From NCBI GenBank assembly GCA_030615855.1, contig JAUWYL010000013.1, forward strand, positions 1 through 36,278: 36,278 nt of DNA, read 5' to 3'. Position 1 is the stretch's first letter, and each line of letters starts with the position of its first letter. Under the pieces are notes generated by a model that was given only the letters and a program-made list of their open reading frames with translations, ran no database searches and had not been told where the DNA came from. Below are positions 7,551 to 16,200 of this stretch, piece after piece. The stretch comes from a bacterium. Lineage in GTDB: Bacteria > UBP18 > UBA7526. The translations under genes were made by a program, and so were the position numbers.

Positions 7551-8451
7551 TAAGATTAGAGACGAGATTCAGAGGATAGTGAAGGGGGAAGTAAAGTTCG
7601 CTGAGCCTATGAGCAGGCATACCTCTTTTAACATTGGTGGCCCGGCGGACTGCCTCATTGCCCCCCAAGATATAGAGGATATAAGAAAAATTATTCTTTT
7701 TAGCAGAAAGAGAAAGCTCCCCCTAAGAGTAATGGGCCAGGGAACGAACCTCCTGGTCCGGGATAAGGGGGTAAGAGAAATAGTCATAAAGTTAGGGAAA
7801 GGTTTTGAGGGCATCAAGTTTTCAGGAGATCATCTTCTGGCAGGAGCGGCGGTGAGACTCTCTACTTTAATAAAGCTGGCTGCCTCCAAAGGATTGGGGG
7901 GTTTGGAGTTTGCTGTCGGTATCCCGGGGAGTCTGGGTGGGGCCGTGGCAACCAATGCTGGGACAGGAAGCCTTTCCATCTCTCAGAGGCTCATGAGTAT
8001 CCGGGTGATGTCTGAGGAAGGGAGGGTAAAGGATCTGGGAGCGAAGGATTTAAACTTTGGCTACCGTAGGTGCCCCCTGGGGAAGGATAGCATAATCCTA
8101 GATGCCAGACTGAGACTGGAGAGAGCGAAAGAGGAGGAGATCCTGAAGAGAATGAACACTTTCTTAGAGAAGAGAGAGAAGACCCAGCCCCTGGGCGCGG
8201 CCAATGCTGGCTGTATCTTCAAGAACCCAGATCCTAAGACTCCAGCAGCGAGGCTCATTGAAGAGACGGGATTAAAGGGGAAGAGGATAGGAAGGGCCGT
8301 TGTCTCTAAGGTCCATGCCAACTTCATCCTCAACCTGGGAAGAGCAAGAGCAGAGGATGTGCTCACCCTCATGGAAGCAATAAAGGAGGAAGTGAAGGGA
8401 AAGACAGGAATAGATCTGGAGCCAGAGATTGAGATCTGGGGAGAAGACTAA
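7522..8451 (+). CDS. murB: UDP-N-acetylenolpyruvoylglucosamine reductase
   Basis: MurB is the FAD- and NADPH-dependent reductase that makes UDP-MurNAc. Motifs: RHTSFNIGGPAD, the FAD-binding GQGTNLLVRD, GIPGSLGGAVATNAG near residue 134, LNFGYRR, the catalytic-serine region where the family's S is replaced by AANAGCIFKNP, and the C-terminal glutamate region EPEIEIWGE. The frame is open back to 7480 within murC, but I place the start at ATG 7522, which overlaps the murC stop as ATGA. The first dozen residues (MKNEKCKIKNK) are repeat-encoded. Product about 309 residues, normal for the family. The cysteine at the usual serine proton-donor position fits known variant MurB proteins. Confidence 0.94.
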   Translation: MKNEKCKIKNKIRDEIQRIVKGEVKFAEPMSRHTSFNIGGPADCLIAPQDIEDIRKIILFSRKRKLPLRVMGQGTNLLVRDKGVREIVIKLGKGFEGIKFSGDHLLAGAAVRLSTLIKLAASKGLGGLEFAVGIPGSLGGAVATNAGTGSLSISQRLMSIRVMSEEGRVKDLGAKDLNFGYRRCPLGKDSIILDARLRLERAKEEEILKRMNTFLEKREKTQPLGAANAGCIFKNPDPKTPAARLIEETGLKGKRIGRAVVSKVHANFILNLGRARAEDVLTLMEAIKEEVKGKTGIDLEPEIEIWGED

Positions 8452-8472
8452 TAAAAATGCAAAATTTAAAAT

Positions 8473-8495
8473 GCCTGCCTCGTCGGCAGACAGGC
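8473..8495 (+). repeat. REP-like palindrome at the murB-ddl junction
   Basis: GCCTGCC at 8473-8479 pairs with GGCAGACAGGC at 8485-8495. The same sequence occurs inverted at 21742-21762, with only a one-base insertion of difference over about 21 positions. It is surrounded by AAAATG/AAAATGA units (8455-8516). Confidence 0.7.
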
Positions 8496-8498
8496 AAA

Positions 8499-9425
8499 AT
8501 GAAAAATGAAAAATTAAAGAGACTTAAGAAGAAAAAAATTGGGGTTTTGATGGGTGGGACCTCTGCTGAGAGGGAGATCTCCCTGAAGACCGGGAAGGCC
8601 ATTCTTCAGGCCCTAAAGAGAAAGGGCTTGAAGGCAATTCCCATAGATGTTGGCAAGGATATCGCTGAGAGACTTCTGGGGGAGAAGATCGAATTGGCCT
8701 TCGTTGCCCTCCACGGGAGGGGAGGGGAGGATGGAACGGTACAGGGCCTGTTAGAATTATTGAAAATCCCCTATACGGGAAGTGGGGTCCTGGCCAGCGC
8801 CCTGGCCCTGAATAAAGTTCAGGCCAAGAAGGTCTTTAAGTTTCACAGACTCCCTGTTCCAAGATTCCAAGTTTTGAAGAAGGGTCAAGGGTCAAGGGTC
8901 AAGGGTCAAGGTTTCTCTTTGCCCCTGGTCATTAAGCCCGCCCGAGAGGGCTCAACCATAGGTCTCTCCATCGTCCACAATAAGAGGGATATAGGGAAGG
9001 CCATGGAGAAGGCCTTCGGGTATGACGAGGAGATCATATTAGAGGAGTATATCGAGGGGAAGGAAGTAACGGTAGGGATAGTGGGGGATGAAGCCCTGCC
9101 GGTCATTGAGATCCGGCCAAAGGATGTCTTCTATACATATGAGGCGAAGTATATTAAGGGACTGACGGACTTCATCATACCGGCCCGCTTATCTAAGAGA
9201 GTCTATTCACAAGTGCAGAGGATTGCCCTTGCTGCTTATCACGCCTTGGGCTGTCGCCACTTCGCCCGGGTGGACATGATAGTGAATAAGAAGAATAAGC
9301 CCTATCTCTTAGAGGTCAATACCATACCAGGCATGACCGCTACCAGCCTCCTCCCCCAGGCAGCAGCGAAAAGGGGGATCGGTTTCGATGATCTAGTGCT
9401 GAAAATTCTGGAATTAGCACTATAA
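8499..9425 (+). CDS. ddl: D-alanine--D-alanine ligase
   Basis: Ddl joins two D-alanines with ATP, giving the dipeptide used by MurF. It is an ATP-grasp enzyme with GVLMGGTSAEREISL at the N-terminus, ALHGRGGEDGTVQG, YTGSGVLASALALNK, the ATP-binding VIKPAREGSTIG, EEYIEGKEVTVGI, and the metal-binding end VDMIVNKKNKPYLLEVNTIPGMT. The frame is open from ATG 8457, but the first 14 codons there read through the palindrome. I prefer ATG 8499, close to the family start, although neither start has a good Shine-Dalgarno. The loop before VIKPA is built from four GGGTCAA units in frame (8882-8909). Confidence 0.94.
   Translation: MKNEKLKRLKKKKIGVLMGGTSAEREISLKTGKAILQALKRKGLKAIPIDVGKDIAERLLGEKIELAFVALHGRGGEDGTVQGLLELLKIPYTGSGVLASALALNKVQAKKVFKFHRLPVPRFQVLKKGQGSRVKGQGFSLPLVIKPAREGSTIGLSIVHNKRDIGKAMEKAFGYDEEIILEEYIEGKEVTVGIVGDEALPVIEIRPKDVFYTYEAKYIKGLTDFIIPARLSKRVYSQVQRIALAAYHALGCRHFARVDMIVNKKNKPYLLEVNTIPGMTATSLLPQAAAKRGIGFDDLVLKILELAL
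8882..8911 (+). repeat. In-frame GGGTCAA x4 array inside ddl
   Basis: Four exact copies of GGGTCAA lie at 8882-8909, followed by GG. They are translated as a G-S-R-V-K-G-Q type repeat, in the linker between the N-terminal and central domains of Ddl, where the family varies in length. Looser 7-bp periodicity extends some 20 bases upstream. Confidence 0.85.
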
Positions 9426-9490
9426 AAAGTAGGAGAGGAAGTAAGAAAGTAAGTAATACAAAGTGCAAAATTAGCAATATAAAATGTAAA
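9426..9490 (+). repeat. Heptamer spacer between ddl and ftsQ
   Basis: Units such as AAAGTGC, AAAATTA, AAAATGT and AAAATGA run up to the ftsQ start at 7-bp spacing. The ftsQ ATG is itself part of the last unit. No clear Shine-Dalgarno is present near the start; the GGAGAGGAAG at about 9431-9441 is too far upstream. Confidence 0.6.
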
Positions 9491-10303
9491 ATGAGAAAGT
9501 ATCGCATTAAAAACCTTAGGATCGCTCCCCGACCTAAACATCTTAAGGGGAAAAGAAAAAGGATAAAGAGTCTCTTTAAGAATACCTTTAGGTTACTTCT
9601 CATCTTAGCCATCGTCTCCTCTCTGGGATTTATGGGGAAGTGGTTCCATGAATTTATTCATACCTCTTCGAGTTTTAATATAGAGGAGATCGATATCCAG
9701 GGATTGAATCGACTGAAGGAGAAAGAGATCCTCAATCTTTTATCTTTAGAGCTTCCCCAGAATATATTCTACATGGATCTGAAAGAAGCAAGAGAGAGGA
9801 TCGAGACCCACCCCCGCATCAAAGAGGCCATCATCCATCGTCGTCCCCCAGGGAGGGTCATCATCCGGGTCAGGGAGAGGGAACCCATGGCCCTCATTAA
9901 TCGGGAAGGGGAGTTCTTGGGGATAGATTCCTCATGCGTTCCCTTTCCCCTGGTGGAGCCCCTAAAGGGAGTTGATCTACCCCTCATCACGGGAATAGAA
10001 TCCGGCGAGATAATCATTGGTGAAGAGTCAAAATCTCCCAATCTCAGGACGGCCCTGGATATCCTGAAGACCATTCTCTCTTTGAAGGGGCACTTATTCA
10101 GCCAGATCTCAGAGATAAATGTGCTAAATGGGATAATCCTCTATACCATAGGGGCCACCCGGGTTCGAATGGGAAAAGAGGACTTCCGGGATCAACTTCT
10201 CAATCTCCAGGGGGTGCTCATTCACCTGAATCAGGAGAAGAGGAGGGCGGAATATATCGATCTAAGATTCAAGAATAAAGTCATTGTCAAAGAACACGAA
10301 TAG
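9491..10303 (+). CDS. ftsQ: Cell division protein FtsQ (POTRA domain)
   Basis: FtsQ is a bitopic membrane protein that links early and late divisome proteins. The 270-residue product has a basic cytoplasmic N-terminus, one membrane segment at about residues 33-50 (LLLILAIVSSLGFMG), then a POTRA domain (FNIEEIDIQGLNRLKEKEIL) and the FtsQ/DivIB segment with RRPPGRVIIRVREREPMALI and GVDLPLITGI. Position between ddl and ftsA is canonical. The ATG is inside a heptamer array and lacks an obvious ribosome-binding site. Confidence 0.93.
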   Translation: MRKYRIKNLRIAPRPKHLKGKRKRIKSLFKNTFRLLLILAIVSSLGFMGKWFHEFIHTSSSFNIEEIDIQGLNRLKEKEILNLLSLELPQNIFYMDLKEARERIETHPRIKEAIIHRRPPGRVIIRVREREPMALINREGEFLGIDSSCVPFPLVEPLKGVDLPLITGIESGEIIIGEESKSPNLRTALDILKTILSLKGHLFSQISEINVLNGIILYTIGATRVRMGKEDFRDQLLNLQGVLIHLNQEKRRAEYIDLRFKNKVIVKEHE

Positions 10304-10404
10304 ACACGAACTGACACGAGAAAAGATAGGAAATGACACACGAAATAACACGAAGAAATTCGTGTGAATTCGTAATAAATTCGCGTGGATTCGTGTAATA
10401 TGAT
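10291..10404 (+). repeat. Convergent ACACGA / TTCGTGT array upstream of ftsA
   Basis: ACACGA recurs at exactly 10-bp steps on the left side, starting at the end of ftsQ (gAACACGAAtag, then two more). TTCG(T/C)G units recur at 10-11 bp steps on the right side. The centre is CACGAA-gaaa-TTCGTG at about 10349-10364. The whole spacer can fold as an imperfect hairpin, leaving the ftsA ribosome-binding site GAGGAG (10406-10411) just outside it. Confidence 0.7.
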
Positions 10405-10415
10405 AGCGAGGAGAA

Positions 10416-11651
10416 ATGGCGAAAGAGGACTTTGTCGTTGGACTCGATATCGGGACAACCAAAATCTGTGCCCTTGTAGGGAAAAGAGACCTGGAGGGAA
10501 GAATAGAAATCTTGGGCCTGGGCCTCAGTCCCTCTAAGGGCTTGCGCAAAGGGATGGTAGTTGACATAGAGCATACCATTCAATCCATAACCAAGGCAGT
10601 TGAGGAGGCAGAAGCTCAAGCTGGGGTTGAGATAACCGGGATCTATGCCGGGATTGCCGGAGGACATATCGAAGGATTAAACAGGAGCGGGGCGGTGGCT
10701 GTTGCTCATCCAAACAGGGAGATTACCAGGAGGGATGTGGAGCGGGCGATGAATGCTGCCCAGGTGGTAGCCATATCCCCGGATAGGGAGGTCATCCATG
10801 TCCTTCCCCAGGACTTCACCATCGATGATCAGGATGGGATTAAGGAGCCGGTGGGCATGTCCGGGGTGAGATTAGAGGCCAGGATTCACATCGTCACCGG
10901 AGCCGTGGCTGCTGCCCAGAATATTGTGCGGAGCGTCAATCGGGCTGGCTTCCGGGTGGAGGACATTATCCTCCAGCCCCTGGCCTCAGCAGAGGCGGTC
11001 CTGACCCCGGAAGAGAAGGAGCTAGGGGTGGTCTTGGTCGACATTGGAGGAGGAACCTCGGATATCACCCTCTTCCTGGAGGGGAATGTGTGGCATACTG
11101 CGGTTCTCTCCGTAGGAGGGGATCAGGTAACCAATGACGTCGCCATCGGTCTTTCTACCCCCATCAGTGGCGCAGAGAAAATAAAGAAAAGCTACGGTTC
11201 CTGTCTCACTTCCTTAGTGGGAGAGGAGGAGATGCTCCGTATTCCCGGGATTGGGGGAAGGAAGGATCACCCCCTAAAAAGAAGGGTCTTGAGTGAGATA
11301 ATTCAGCCCAGGATGGAGGAGATATTCTCTTTAGTAAATGAGGAGATAAGGAAGACTGGTTATGAGGACTTGGTCAATGCTGGAGTAGTCGTTACTGGTG
11401 GCGCCTCCTTAATGAAGGGGGTGGTGGAATTGGCGGAGCAGGTTCTCGATGTTCCGATAAGACTTGGCCTGCCCCAGGGGGTTAGTGGACTTACTCCGAA
11501 CGTAAATAGTCCCATCTACGCCACCGGGGTTGGTCTGGTCATGCAGGGTCTGAGGTATCGTGCCTTGGGCCGGCCCTCAAGGTTCACCGAGGGCCATCTC
11601 TTCACCAAGATCACAGATAGGATGAAGGAGTGGCTCAAAGAATTTTTTTAA
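10416..11651 (+). CDS. ftsA: Cell division protein FtsA
   Basis: FtsA is the actin-like protein that anchors FtsZ to the membrane. The 411-residue product has the phosphate-1 motif VGLDIGTTKICALVG, the SHS2/1C region HVLPQDFTIDDQDGIKEPVGMSGVRLE near residue 128, phosphate-2 VDIGGGTSDITLF near 208, the adenosine motif GVVVTGGASLMKG near 328, and a C-terminal amphipathic helix (ITDRMKEWLKEFF) that fits the membrane-targeting sequence. The start follows GAGGAG with five bases spacing. It is separated from ftsZ by only nine bases. Confidence 0.97.
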   Translation: MAKEDFVVGLDIGTTKICALVGKRDLEGRIEILGLGLSPSKGLRKGMVVDIEHTIQSITKAVEEAEAQAGVEITGIYAGIAGGHIEGLNRSGAVAVAHPNREITRRDVERAMNAAQVVAISPDREVIHVLPQDFTIDDQDGIKEPVGMSGVRLEARIHIVTGAVAAAQNIVRSVNRAGFRVEDIILQPLASAEAVLTPEEKELGVVLVDIGGGTSDITLFLEGNVWHTAVLSVGGDQVTNDVAIGLSTPISGAEKIKKSYGSCLTSLVGEEEMLRIPGIGGRKDHPLKRRVLSEIIQPRMEEIFSLVNEEIRKTGYEDLVNAGVVVTGGASLMKGVVELAEQVLDVPIRLGLPQGVSGLTPNVNSPIYATGVGLVMQGLRYRALGRPSRFTEGHLFTKITDRMKEWLKEFF

Positions 11652-11660
11652 GAGGAAGAA

Positions 11661-12752
11661 ATGGCTATTGAATTTGAGGAAGAGATTCAGGTTCCCACAA
11701 AGATAAAGATCATCGGCCTGGGCGGTGGAGGGGGGAATGCTGTGGGAAGACTAGTGGATAAGAGGCTTCCCCAAGTAGATCTCATTGTGGCCAATACCGA
11801 TGCCCAAGCCTTGAAAGGTTGTCGAGTCTCCCAGAAGATCCAACTGGGCTGTAAGATCACCAAGGGCCTCGGTTCCGGAGCTGATCCCGAGATCGGGAAA
11901 AACGCTGCCCTTGAGGATAGGGAAAGAATAAGAGAAGCCTTGGAGGAGGCAGACATCGTCTTTGTCGCTGCCGGGTTAGGAGGGGGAACGGGAACCGGCG
12001 CTGCTCCAGTCGTTGCCCAGGTCTCGCACTCTCTGGATGCTCTGACCATCGCTATTGTTACCCTCCCCTTTACCTTTGAGGGGAGAAGGCGGGCCCTTGT
12101 GGCAGAGGCCGGCCTCAAAGAACTGAGGCCCAAAGTGGACATCCTGATCGCTATCCCCAATCAGAGATTAATCGATCTGGTGGAAAAAGGGGATTCCATT
12201 ATCCAGGCCTTCCAGCCAGCAGATGATATCCTCTATCACGGGGTAGCTTCTCTCTCAGATCTGGTGAGCCTTCCCGGATTGGTCAACGTAGACTTCGCCG
12301 ATATTCGAACAGTCATGAACTCTAAGGGAGAGGCTATTCTAGGATTTGGAAAGGCAAAAGGAGAAAAGAGAGCTCTTGAGGCTACCCAACTGGCCCTGGC
12401 CAATCCCCTATTAGAGGAAAAATCCATTAAAGGAGCAAAGGGTGCCTTAATCAATATTGCTGGACCCAAGGACCTTACCCTGAGCGAAGTAAACGAAGTG
12501 ATGGACATCGTCCACAAAGAGGCGGATGACGATGCCCAGATTATCTTTGGAGCGGGAATAGACGAAAGACTCGAGGAGCTAATCAAGGTAACGGTGATTG
12601 CCACGGGCCTGGAGACTCCTGAGAGAGAGGAGGAGGAACCAAAGAGAATCGAAACCATAGACTTTGAAGCCCTACTTTCTAAAGAGCGTGGCATTCCGGC
12701 AGGAAAAGACGAGGAGTATCTGGATATCCCCACCTTCATAAGAAAGAAATAG
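11661..12752 (+). CDS. ftsZ: Cell division protein FtsZ
   Basis: FtsZ is the tubulin-like GTPase that forms the Z-ring. The 363-residue protein contains GLGGGGGNAV near residue 19, NTDAQAL, the tubulin signature GLGGGTGTGAAPV near 105, TLPFTFEGRRR, the T7-loop region VNVDFADIRTVM, and the conserved C-terminal tail DIPTFIRKK that binds FtsA and other partners. The start follows AGAGGAAG. It is the last gene of the cluster. The stop is followed at once by a hairpin and later by strong terminators. Confidence 0.98.
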   Translation: MAIEFEEEIQVPTKIKIIGLGGGGGNAVGRLVDKRLPQVDLIVANTDAQALKGCRVSQKIQLGCKITKGLGSGADPEIGKNAALEDRERIREALEEADIVFVAAGLGGGTGTGAAPVVAQVSHSLDALTIAIVTLPFTFEGRRRALVAEAGLKELRPKVDILIAIPNQRLIDLVEKGDSIIQAFQPADDILYHGVASLSDLVSLPGLVNVDFADIRTVMNSKGEAILGFGKAKGEKRALEATQLALANPLLEEKSIKGAKGALINIAGPKDLTLSEVNEVMDIVHKEADDDAQIIFGAGIDERLEELIKVTVIATGLETPEREEEEPKRIETIDFEALLSKERGIPAGKDEEYLDIPTFIRKK

Positions 12753-12887
12753 AGATTTCTGAAAAAGTCAGAAATCTTTGATTACATTGATTAAAAATGA
12801 GATTACACAGATTAGTTATAAATGAGAAAATCTGTGTAATCAGAGGGCTCTGAAGATTTTTTTGAGCCCTTAAGGATGTTACCCCAA

Positions 12888-12920
12888 AGGGGCCCTTGGA
12901 TTCAAGGGCCCCTCTTTTTT
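12888..12920 (+). terminator. Rho-independent terminator after ftsZ
   Basis: Stem AGGGGCCCTTG (12888-12898), loop GATT, stem CAAGGGCCCCT (12903-12913), then CTTTTTT. The eleven-pair GC-rich stem and T-run are a strong intrinsic terminator for the dcw transcript. Confidence 0.9.
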
Positions 12921-13054
12921 GCAACCGCCCGTTCAGGATCCTGAGGATCCTTCAGGATCTGAAGGACAAAGACGCTAAAATATTCGACATTTGTCGAAGA
13001 TTTTGTTCCGATCTTATCGGAACTCAATTAACTGAAAGACGCAAAAAGAAAATG

Positions 13055-13085
13055 AAAAGGCCCGAGATTCTCGGGCCTTTTTCTC
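13055..13085 (+). terminator. Second Rho-independent terminator before dnaE
   Basis: AAAAGGCCCGAG (13055-13066), loop ATT, CTCGGGCCTTTTT (13070-13082), then CTCTTT. Strong stem and T-run on the + strand. The A-run before the stem would also let it act on the - strand. Confidence 0.9.
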
Positions 13086-13114
13086 TTTCGAGGGAAAAAA
13101 GTAAAAAAAAGGAC

Positions 13115-13143
13115 TTGCCCCGTTAGAAATTTTGTGATATCAT
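13115..13143 (+). promoter_or_regulatory. Predicted sigma70-type promoter of dnaE
   Basis: -35 TTGCCC (13115-13120), 17-base spacing, -10 TATCAT (13138-13143). The -35 box overlaps the left end of the CCCCGTTAGAA inverted repeat, so anything binding that repeat would overlap the promoter. The site lies just after the second terminator. Confidence 0.6.
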
Positions 13144-13217
13144 TTACTTAGTAGAGACTTTACCAAGCCCCTAATTTTCTCAAGCAGAATTCTGATCGAG
13201 ATAAGTTCTAACGGGGC
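13117..13217 (+). repeat. CCCCGTTAGAA-ended inverted-repeat element upstream of dnaE
   Basis: GCCCCGTTAGAA (13117-13128) is repeated inverted without mismatch as TTCTAACGGGGC (13206-13217), giving a 101-bp MITE-like unit. The left end ACTTGCCCCGTTAGAAAT matches 17 of 18 bases at 24007-24024. Related ends occur at 868-975. Confidence 0.75.
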
Positions 13218-13272
13218 TTAAAATAGAGTTCAACTTCTGATAGAGTAGAAGTTGAAAGCAAGAGGTATCAAA

Positions 13273-16200
13273 ATGGTTGAGCATACCCACTTCGTTCATC
13301 TTCATGTCCATACCGAGTATAGCCTTCTGGACGGTGCCTGCCGCCTGAAAGACCTGGTGAAGGCCGCCCGAGACTATCGCATGCCTGCTCTGGCCATTAC
13401 CGATCATGGGAATATGTTTGGGTCCATCGACTTCTATCGCACGGCCATGACCCGGGGAATAAAGCCCATCATTGGCTGTGAAGTCTACGTTGCCCCCAAG
13501 TCAAGATTTGAGAAATCTCTAAGTCAGACGAAAGAAGCCTCCTACCATCTGGTGCTCTTAGTGAAGGATGAGACGGGCTATAGGAATCTGATAAAACTGG
13601 TCTCCATCGCTTACTTAGAAGGCTTCTACTATAAACCGAGGGTGGATAAAGAGGTCCTGACCAAATATCATGAGGGGCTAATCGCCCTATCCGGCTGCCT
13701 GAAGGGAGAGATCCCCACCCTCATCCTGGATAATAGGATAGAGGAGGCGAAGAAGGTAGCCCTAGAATATAAAGATATATTTGGGCAAAAGAACTTTTTC
13801 TTAGAGCTCCACGATCATGGAATAGCGGAGCAGAAGAGGGTAAATAAGGAACTGATCTCGATGGGAAAAGAACTGGGAATCGGCCTGGTGGCCACTAACG
13901 ACTGCCACTATATCAGAAGGTCAGATGCTCCGGCTCATGATATCCTCTTATCCATCCAGACCGCCACCACCATCGATGACCCCAACCGCCTCAGGTTCTC
14001 CACAGAGGAGTTCTATCTCAAGTCCCCTCAGGAGATGGGAGACCTCTTCCGCCATATACCAGAGGCCATTGAGAATACTATTCAGATCGCAGAAAGATGT
14101 AACCTAGAACTTAGTTTTGGCGAAACCTACCTCCCTCATTATAAACCTCCCGAGGGCTATACCCTGGATGACTACTTAGGGGGACTCTGCCATAAAGGGC
14201 TAAAGGAAAGGCATCCTCAGGCTACACCGGAGATAGAAGAGAGGCTGGAGCACGAATTAAAGATCATCAAGGATACGGGATACGCCTCTTACTTTTTAAT
14301 CGTTTGGGATTTTATCCAGCTTGCCAAGAGTAAAGGGATTGCGGTTGGCCCGGGAAGGGGTTCTGCTCCGGGAAGCTTGGTGGCCTTCTCCTTAGGCGTC
14401 ACCAGTCTCGACCCCCTAAAACATGGTCTTCTCTTTGAACGTTTCTTGAACCCGGAACGGGTAACCATGCCCGATATCGACATCGATTTCGCTGATGACC
14501 GAAGGGATGAGGTCATCGACTATGTGATAGAGAAGTATGGTAAGGAGAATGTTGCTCAGATCGCCACCTTCGGCACCATGAAAGCCCGGGCGGTGGTCAG
14601 AGATGTGGGAAGAAGCCTTAAGATCCCATATTCTGAAGTGGACAGGATCGCCAAGCTCATTCCTCCTGAGATAGGCATAACCATTGAACGGGCCTTAAGC
14701 ATGGTTCCCGAGTTAAAGGAACTTACCAAGAAGAACGAGAAGGTGAAGAGGCTGGTTGATATTGCCAAGTCACTGGAAGGCCTGGTGCGCCACGCCTCTA
14801 CCCATGCTGCAGGAATAGTAATTTCCAAAGAACCCCTGACAAACCATGTTCCCCTCTTTAAAGGAGCCCGGGATGAGATCGCCACCCAGTATGCCATGGG
14901 ACCCTTAGAGGCCATTGGCTTACTCAAGATGGACTTCCTTGGTCTGCGTAACCTCACGGTCATGGGCAATACTATGAAGATTCTAAAGGAGAAAGAGAAT
15001 ATCGATATCGATATGAGCAAGATCCCCTTGGATGATGAGAAAACCTTCCAGCTTCTAAGGAAGGCCCATACGGTTGGTGTATTCCAGATAGAATCAAGCG
15101 GGATGAGGGATCTCTTAAAGAAGCTCAAGCCAGAGGAATTCTCAGATATTGTCGCTTTAATCGCCTTATATCGACCAGGCCCTATGGGAAGCGGCATGAC
15201 GGATGACTTCATCAGGAGGAAGCATGGCCTCATTCCTATAAAGTATCTCCACTCCAGGTTAGAGCCCATCCTGAAGGATACCTATGGGGTCATTCTCTAT
15301 CAGGAGCAGGTGATGCGCATCGCAAGTGACCTGGCGGGCTTCACTATGGCCAAGGCAGACCTCTTAAGGCAGGCCATGGGAAAGAAGATTTCGGTGCTTT
15401 TAGATCAGCAGAGAAAGGAGTTCGTAGAAGGAGCAATAAAGAATGAAATAAGTAGAAATATTGCGAATAGGATCTTTGACCTCATCTCCCACTTCGCAGG
15501 TTATGGTTTCAATAAGAGCCATTCCAGCGCCTATGCTTTGATTTCCTATCAGACCGCCTATCTTAAGGCCAATTATCCTTTATACTATATGGCGGCCCTC
15601 CTTACCAGCGAGATGAATAATACTGATAAACTTATTAAGTATATTGAATTGACAAAGAGGATGGAGATCGATATCCTTCCCCCAGATATTAATGAGAGCA
15701 TGAGGGATTTTACGGTAGTAGGGAATGGCATCAGGTTTGGCCTGGCAGCAGTGAAGAATGTGGGGTCTGGGGCCATCACCTCTATGACTGAGATACGCGA
15801 GAAAAAGGGGAAATTCCGCTCACTATACCATTTCTGTGAGGAGGTGGATACCAGGCTCATCAATAGAAGGGCGATAGAGAGCCTCATAAAGTGTGGGGCC
15901 CTCGATTCCCTGGGAGCAAAGCGCTCCCAGCTCATGGCCGTCATGGATGAGGCCTTAGAGCGAGCGAGTGTGAGACAGAAGGAGCGGGCCCGGGGGCAGA
16001 CTTCCTTCTTGGAGGTCCTGGAAGAGGTGAGAGAGACTGGCTATCTTCCCGATATGGAGGAGTGGCCAGAGAATAAGCTCTTGGCCTTTGAGAAAGGGGC
16101 CCTGGGATTCTATATCTCAGGCCATCCCTTAGCCAGATTCTCCCGGGTTCTGGAGAAGTATACCACCACTACCACTGCCGAACTGGGAGAACTGACCAAT

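Larger units (their letters stand above)
12753..13272 (+). other. ftsZ-dnaE spacer (520 bp): hairpins, two terminators, inverted-repeat element, promoter
   Basis: No gene is supported here. In order: a 10-bp hairpin AGATTTCTGA/TCAGAAATCT (12753-12777) directly after the ftsZ stop; a perfect 13-bp inverted repeat GATTACACAGATT (12801-12813 and 12829-12841); AGGGCTC/GAGCCCT (12844-12870) with a T-run in its loop; a terminator; a CAGGATC/GGATCCT-rich palindromic stretch (about 12933-12960); small hairpins TTCGAC/GTCGAA (12983-12998) and GTTCCGAT/ATCGGAAC (13005-13023) flanked by AAAGACGC units; a second terminator; then the dnaE promoter and a CCCCGTTAGAA-ended element; and a CAACTTCT/AGAAGTTG hairpin (13231-13254) just upstream of the dnaE ribosome-binding site. 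Confidence 0.7.

Noticed and set aside
12896-13126. A 76-codon + strand open frame between ftsZ and dnaE
   Set aside because: It runs through two terminator hairpins and a palindromic stretch, has no ribosome-binding site, and its peptide resembles nothing; it is spacer DNA.
14556-15269. A 237-codon open frame on the - strand
   Set aside because: It lies wholly inside dnaE, which has strong motifs in the other strand; the low-complexity Ser/Leu composition is typical of an antisense shadow.
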